Made by a program: the position numbers and the translations under genes. Below are positions 63,163 through 64,000 of a stretch of DNA of 64,000 nucleotides, in pieces. Position 1 is the stretch's first letter. Every line of letters begins with the position of its first letter. Below the pieces are notes generated by a model. It worked only from the letters and a program-made list of their open reading frames with translations, ran no database searches and was not told the origin of the DNA. Source of the DNA: Chloracidobacterium sp. (lineage in GTDB: Bacteria; Acidobacteriota; Blastocatellia; Pyrinomonadales; Pyrinomonadaceae); the NCBI GenBank assembly GCA_016715795.1, contig JADJXP010000002.1, positions 1,116,001 through 1,180,000 on the forward strand. Reading direction: 5' to 3'.

Positions 63163-63813
63163 ATGCCGACCACACTTGCCCTTGTAAAAAGTACCTCTCA
63201 ACTGCAGCAGGAACAGCGGCATTGGGACGAAATATCGCTCGATGCGTATGGGCTGGCCGTTGTCCGTGGGGCGATAACCGAGGTCTCGGGCGGGCCAAGC
63301 ACGGGCAAAGTAAGCGTCGCGCTGTCGCTGCTTGCAAAACTCACGGCCGAGGGCGAAGTCTGTGCCGCCGTCGATGCATGCGGCGGATTCGATCCGACAA
63401 CGGCGGTTTTAGCGGGCGTCGAGCTTCAGAATCTATTGTGGATCCGCTGCGGCGGCGATGTCGAAAGGGCATTCATGGCTGCCGATCATCTGGTGCAGGC
63501 GAAAGGATTCGGGGCGATTTGGCTCAATCTCAACGGCCTCTCTGAACGCACTCTTCGCATGGTGCCAAAGAGCTACTGGTTCCGCTACCGCACCCGGATC
63601 AAAGAAACGCCGACGATCTTACTGGTAACCGCTGCCGAACACCTTACGGGCTCGGCGTCACAGCGGTCGTTCACGGCAACACGCACAAACACGCTTTGGT
63701 CAGGGACGGGAAATTTCAAGCTGCTGCGGGAATTGCACCTCGATCTTTACTCGCGCAATGAGATCGGCTGTCCGCTGACGACACGGATAGAAATGGATTA
63801 TTCGGAAGTTTAG
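63163..63813 (+). CDS. RecA-like/ImuA-type protein
   Basis: 216 residues. Walker A-like GGPSTGKVS (about residues 43-51) lacks the usual T/S right after GK. Other RecA-like parts: VSVALSLLAKLTAEGEVCAA, VDACGGFDPTTAVLAGVELQ and LLWIRCGGDVERAFMAADHL, then ETPTILLVTAAEHLTG. This matches the ImuA/ImuA2 proteins that precede imuB and dnaE2 in SOS mutagenesis cassettes. The next gene may begin at 63984, after a repeat element. Confidence 0.75.
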   Translation: MPTTLALVKSTSQLQQEQRHWDEISLDAYGLAVVRGAITEVSGGPSTGKVSVALSLLAKLTAEGEVCAAVDACGGFDPTTAVLAGVELQNLLWIRCGGDVERAFMAADHLVQAKGFGAIWLNLNGLSERTLRMVPKSYWFRYRTRIKETPTILLVTAAEHLTGSASQRSFTATRTNTLWSGTGNFKLLRELHLDLYSRNEIGCPLTTRIEMDYSEV

Positions 63814-63821
63814 TCCTTATG

Positions 63822-63973
63822 AATTGCCTCCACCTTTAGGTGGAGGTAAATGTCCTACTTGACTTCGGGCTTTAGCCCAAAAATTTGGCTAAAGCCAAGA
63901 TGTGGATGAGCTTTTAACCTCCAGCTACGGCTTTAGCACTCGGCCGCTCTGGGCCGAGAACCTGGAGGCAATT
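63822..63973. repeat. 152-bp MITE/REP-like element with 11-bp terminal inverted repeats
   Basis: AATTGCCTCCA (63822) and TGGAGGCAATT (63963) are perfect inverted ends. Inside are hairpins CCTCCACC-TTTA-GGTGGAGG (63827-63846), GGGCTTTAGCCC, TGGCT-AA-AGCCA and CTCGGCC-GCTCT-GGGCCGAG. The TTTA loop and stem type match the element at 24289. No ORF. Confidence 0.82.
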
Positions 63974-63983
63974 GATAAAGAAT

Positions 63984-64000
63984 ATGTCCAGATTGTACAG
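63984..64000 (+). CDS. Possible start of a downstream gene (partial)
   Basis: ATG TCC AGA TTG TAC AG runs off the window (MSRLY...). If the cassette continues, this would be imuB (Y-family polymerase-like), but five codons give no support on their own. Confidence 0.25.

Overview
The window is about 64 kb of a bacterial chromosome. I infer an Acidobacteriota-type soil or sediment bacterium, perhaps of the Blastocatellia/Pyrinomonadaceae sort. The basis is moderate-high GC, system II cytochrome c maturation beside haem-copper oxidase genes, very many multihaem cytochromes, fused 2-oxoacid:ferredoxin oxidoreductase subunits and abundant small palindromic repeats. No rRNA or marker gene fixes the taxonomy. 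No CRISPR array, transposase or prophage was seen.

Layout. 1-9.1 kb: a partial gene end, a secreted TPR protein, a B12-binding radical SAM enzyme, histidine degradation (hutU on the minus strand, hutI-hutH on the plus strand) with a YciI-like protein and an O-methyltransferase between, then tRNA-Arg. 9.2-21 kb: small cytochrome c, penicillin acylase homologue, RuvX/YqgF, CtpA-type protease, AAC(6')-like acetyltransferase, a Lys/Pro-rich secreted protein, ResB-CcsA, and ctaB-ctaE-DUF420. 21-26.5 kb: a c-di-AMP (ydaO-type) riboswitch with no evident target gene, an ArsR/AHSA1 pair with an operator in its promoter, and small accessory genes with repeats. 26.5-33.3 kb: korA and korB, pushed apart by about 3.8 kb holding three small ORFs, an XhoI/PaeR7I-like restriction-modification pair, a ParE-type toxin-antitoxin and HicBA, with broken 5' ends of pntB and of a second korB between modules. 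33.4-38.5 kb: tandem UspA protein, an AstE-like/GCS2-CBS operon and a Crp/Fnr regulator. 38.6-48.4 kb: a probable electron conduit: decahaem DmsE/MtrA-like cytochrome, PioB/MtrB-like barrel, NapC-like cytochrome, monohaem cytochrome, a nine-haem plus cytochrome b fusion (CbcL architecture), a 15-haem lipoprotein and a nine-haem protein. 48.5-52.4 kb: NtrC-type regulator, hybrid kinase, UspA. 52.5-64 kb: PLP decarboxylase, FeS-NrfD fusion, ankyrin protein, unknown protein, UDG-like protein, molybdopterin oxidoreductase, and a RecA/ImuA-like gene at the start of what may be an SOS mutagenesis cassette.

How it fits together. ResB-CcsA can mature the many haem proteins. The Crp/Fnr protein has a CRP-like recognition helix, and matching TGTGA-N6-TCACA sites with identical spacing to a -10 box precede both ends of the cytochrome cluster, so I infer one regulon. 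The FeS-NrfD protein and the molybdoenzyme probably form one membrane complex. Both carry an insertion from the same palindromic repeat family, read in the same frame, as Rickettsia palindromic elements do. Diverged partial copies of gene ends (korB, pntB, FeS-NrfD) mark places where accessory modules seem to have entered by recombination.
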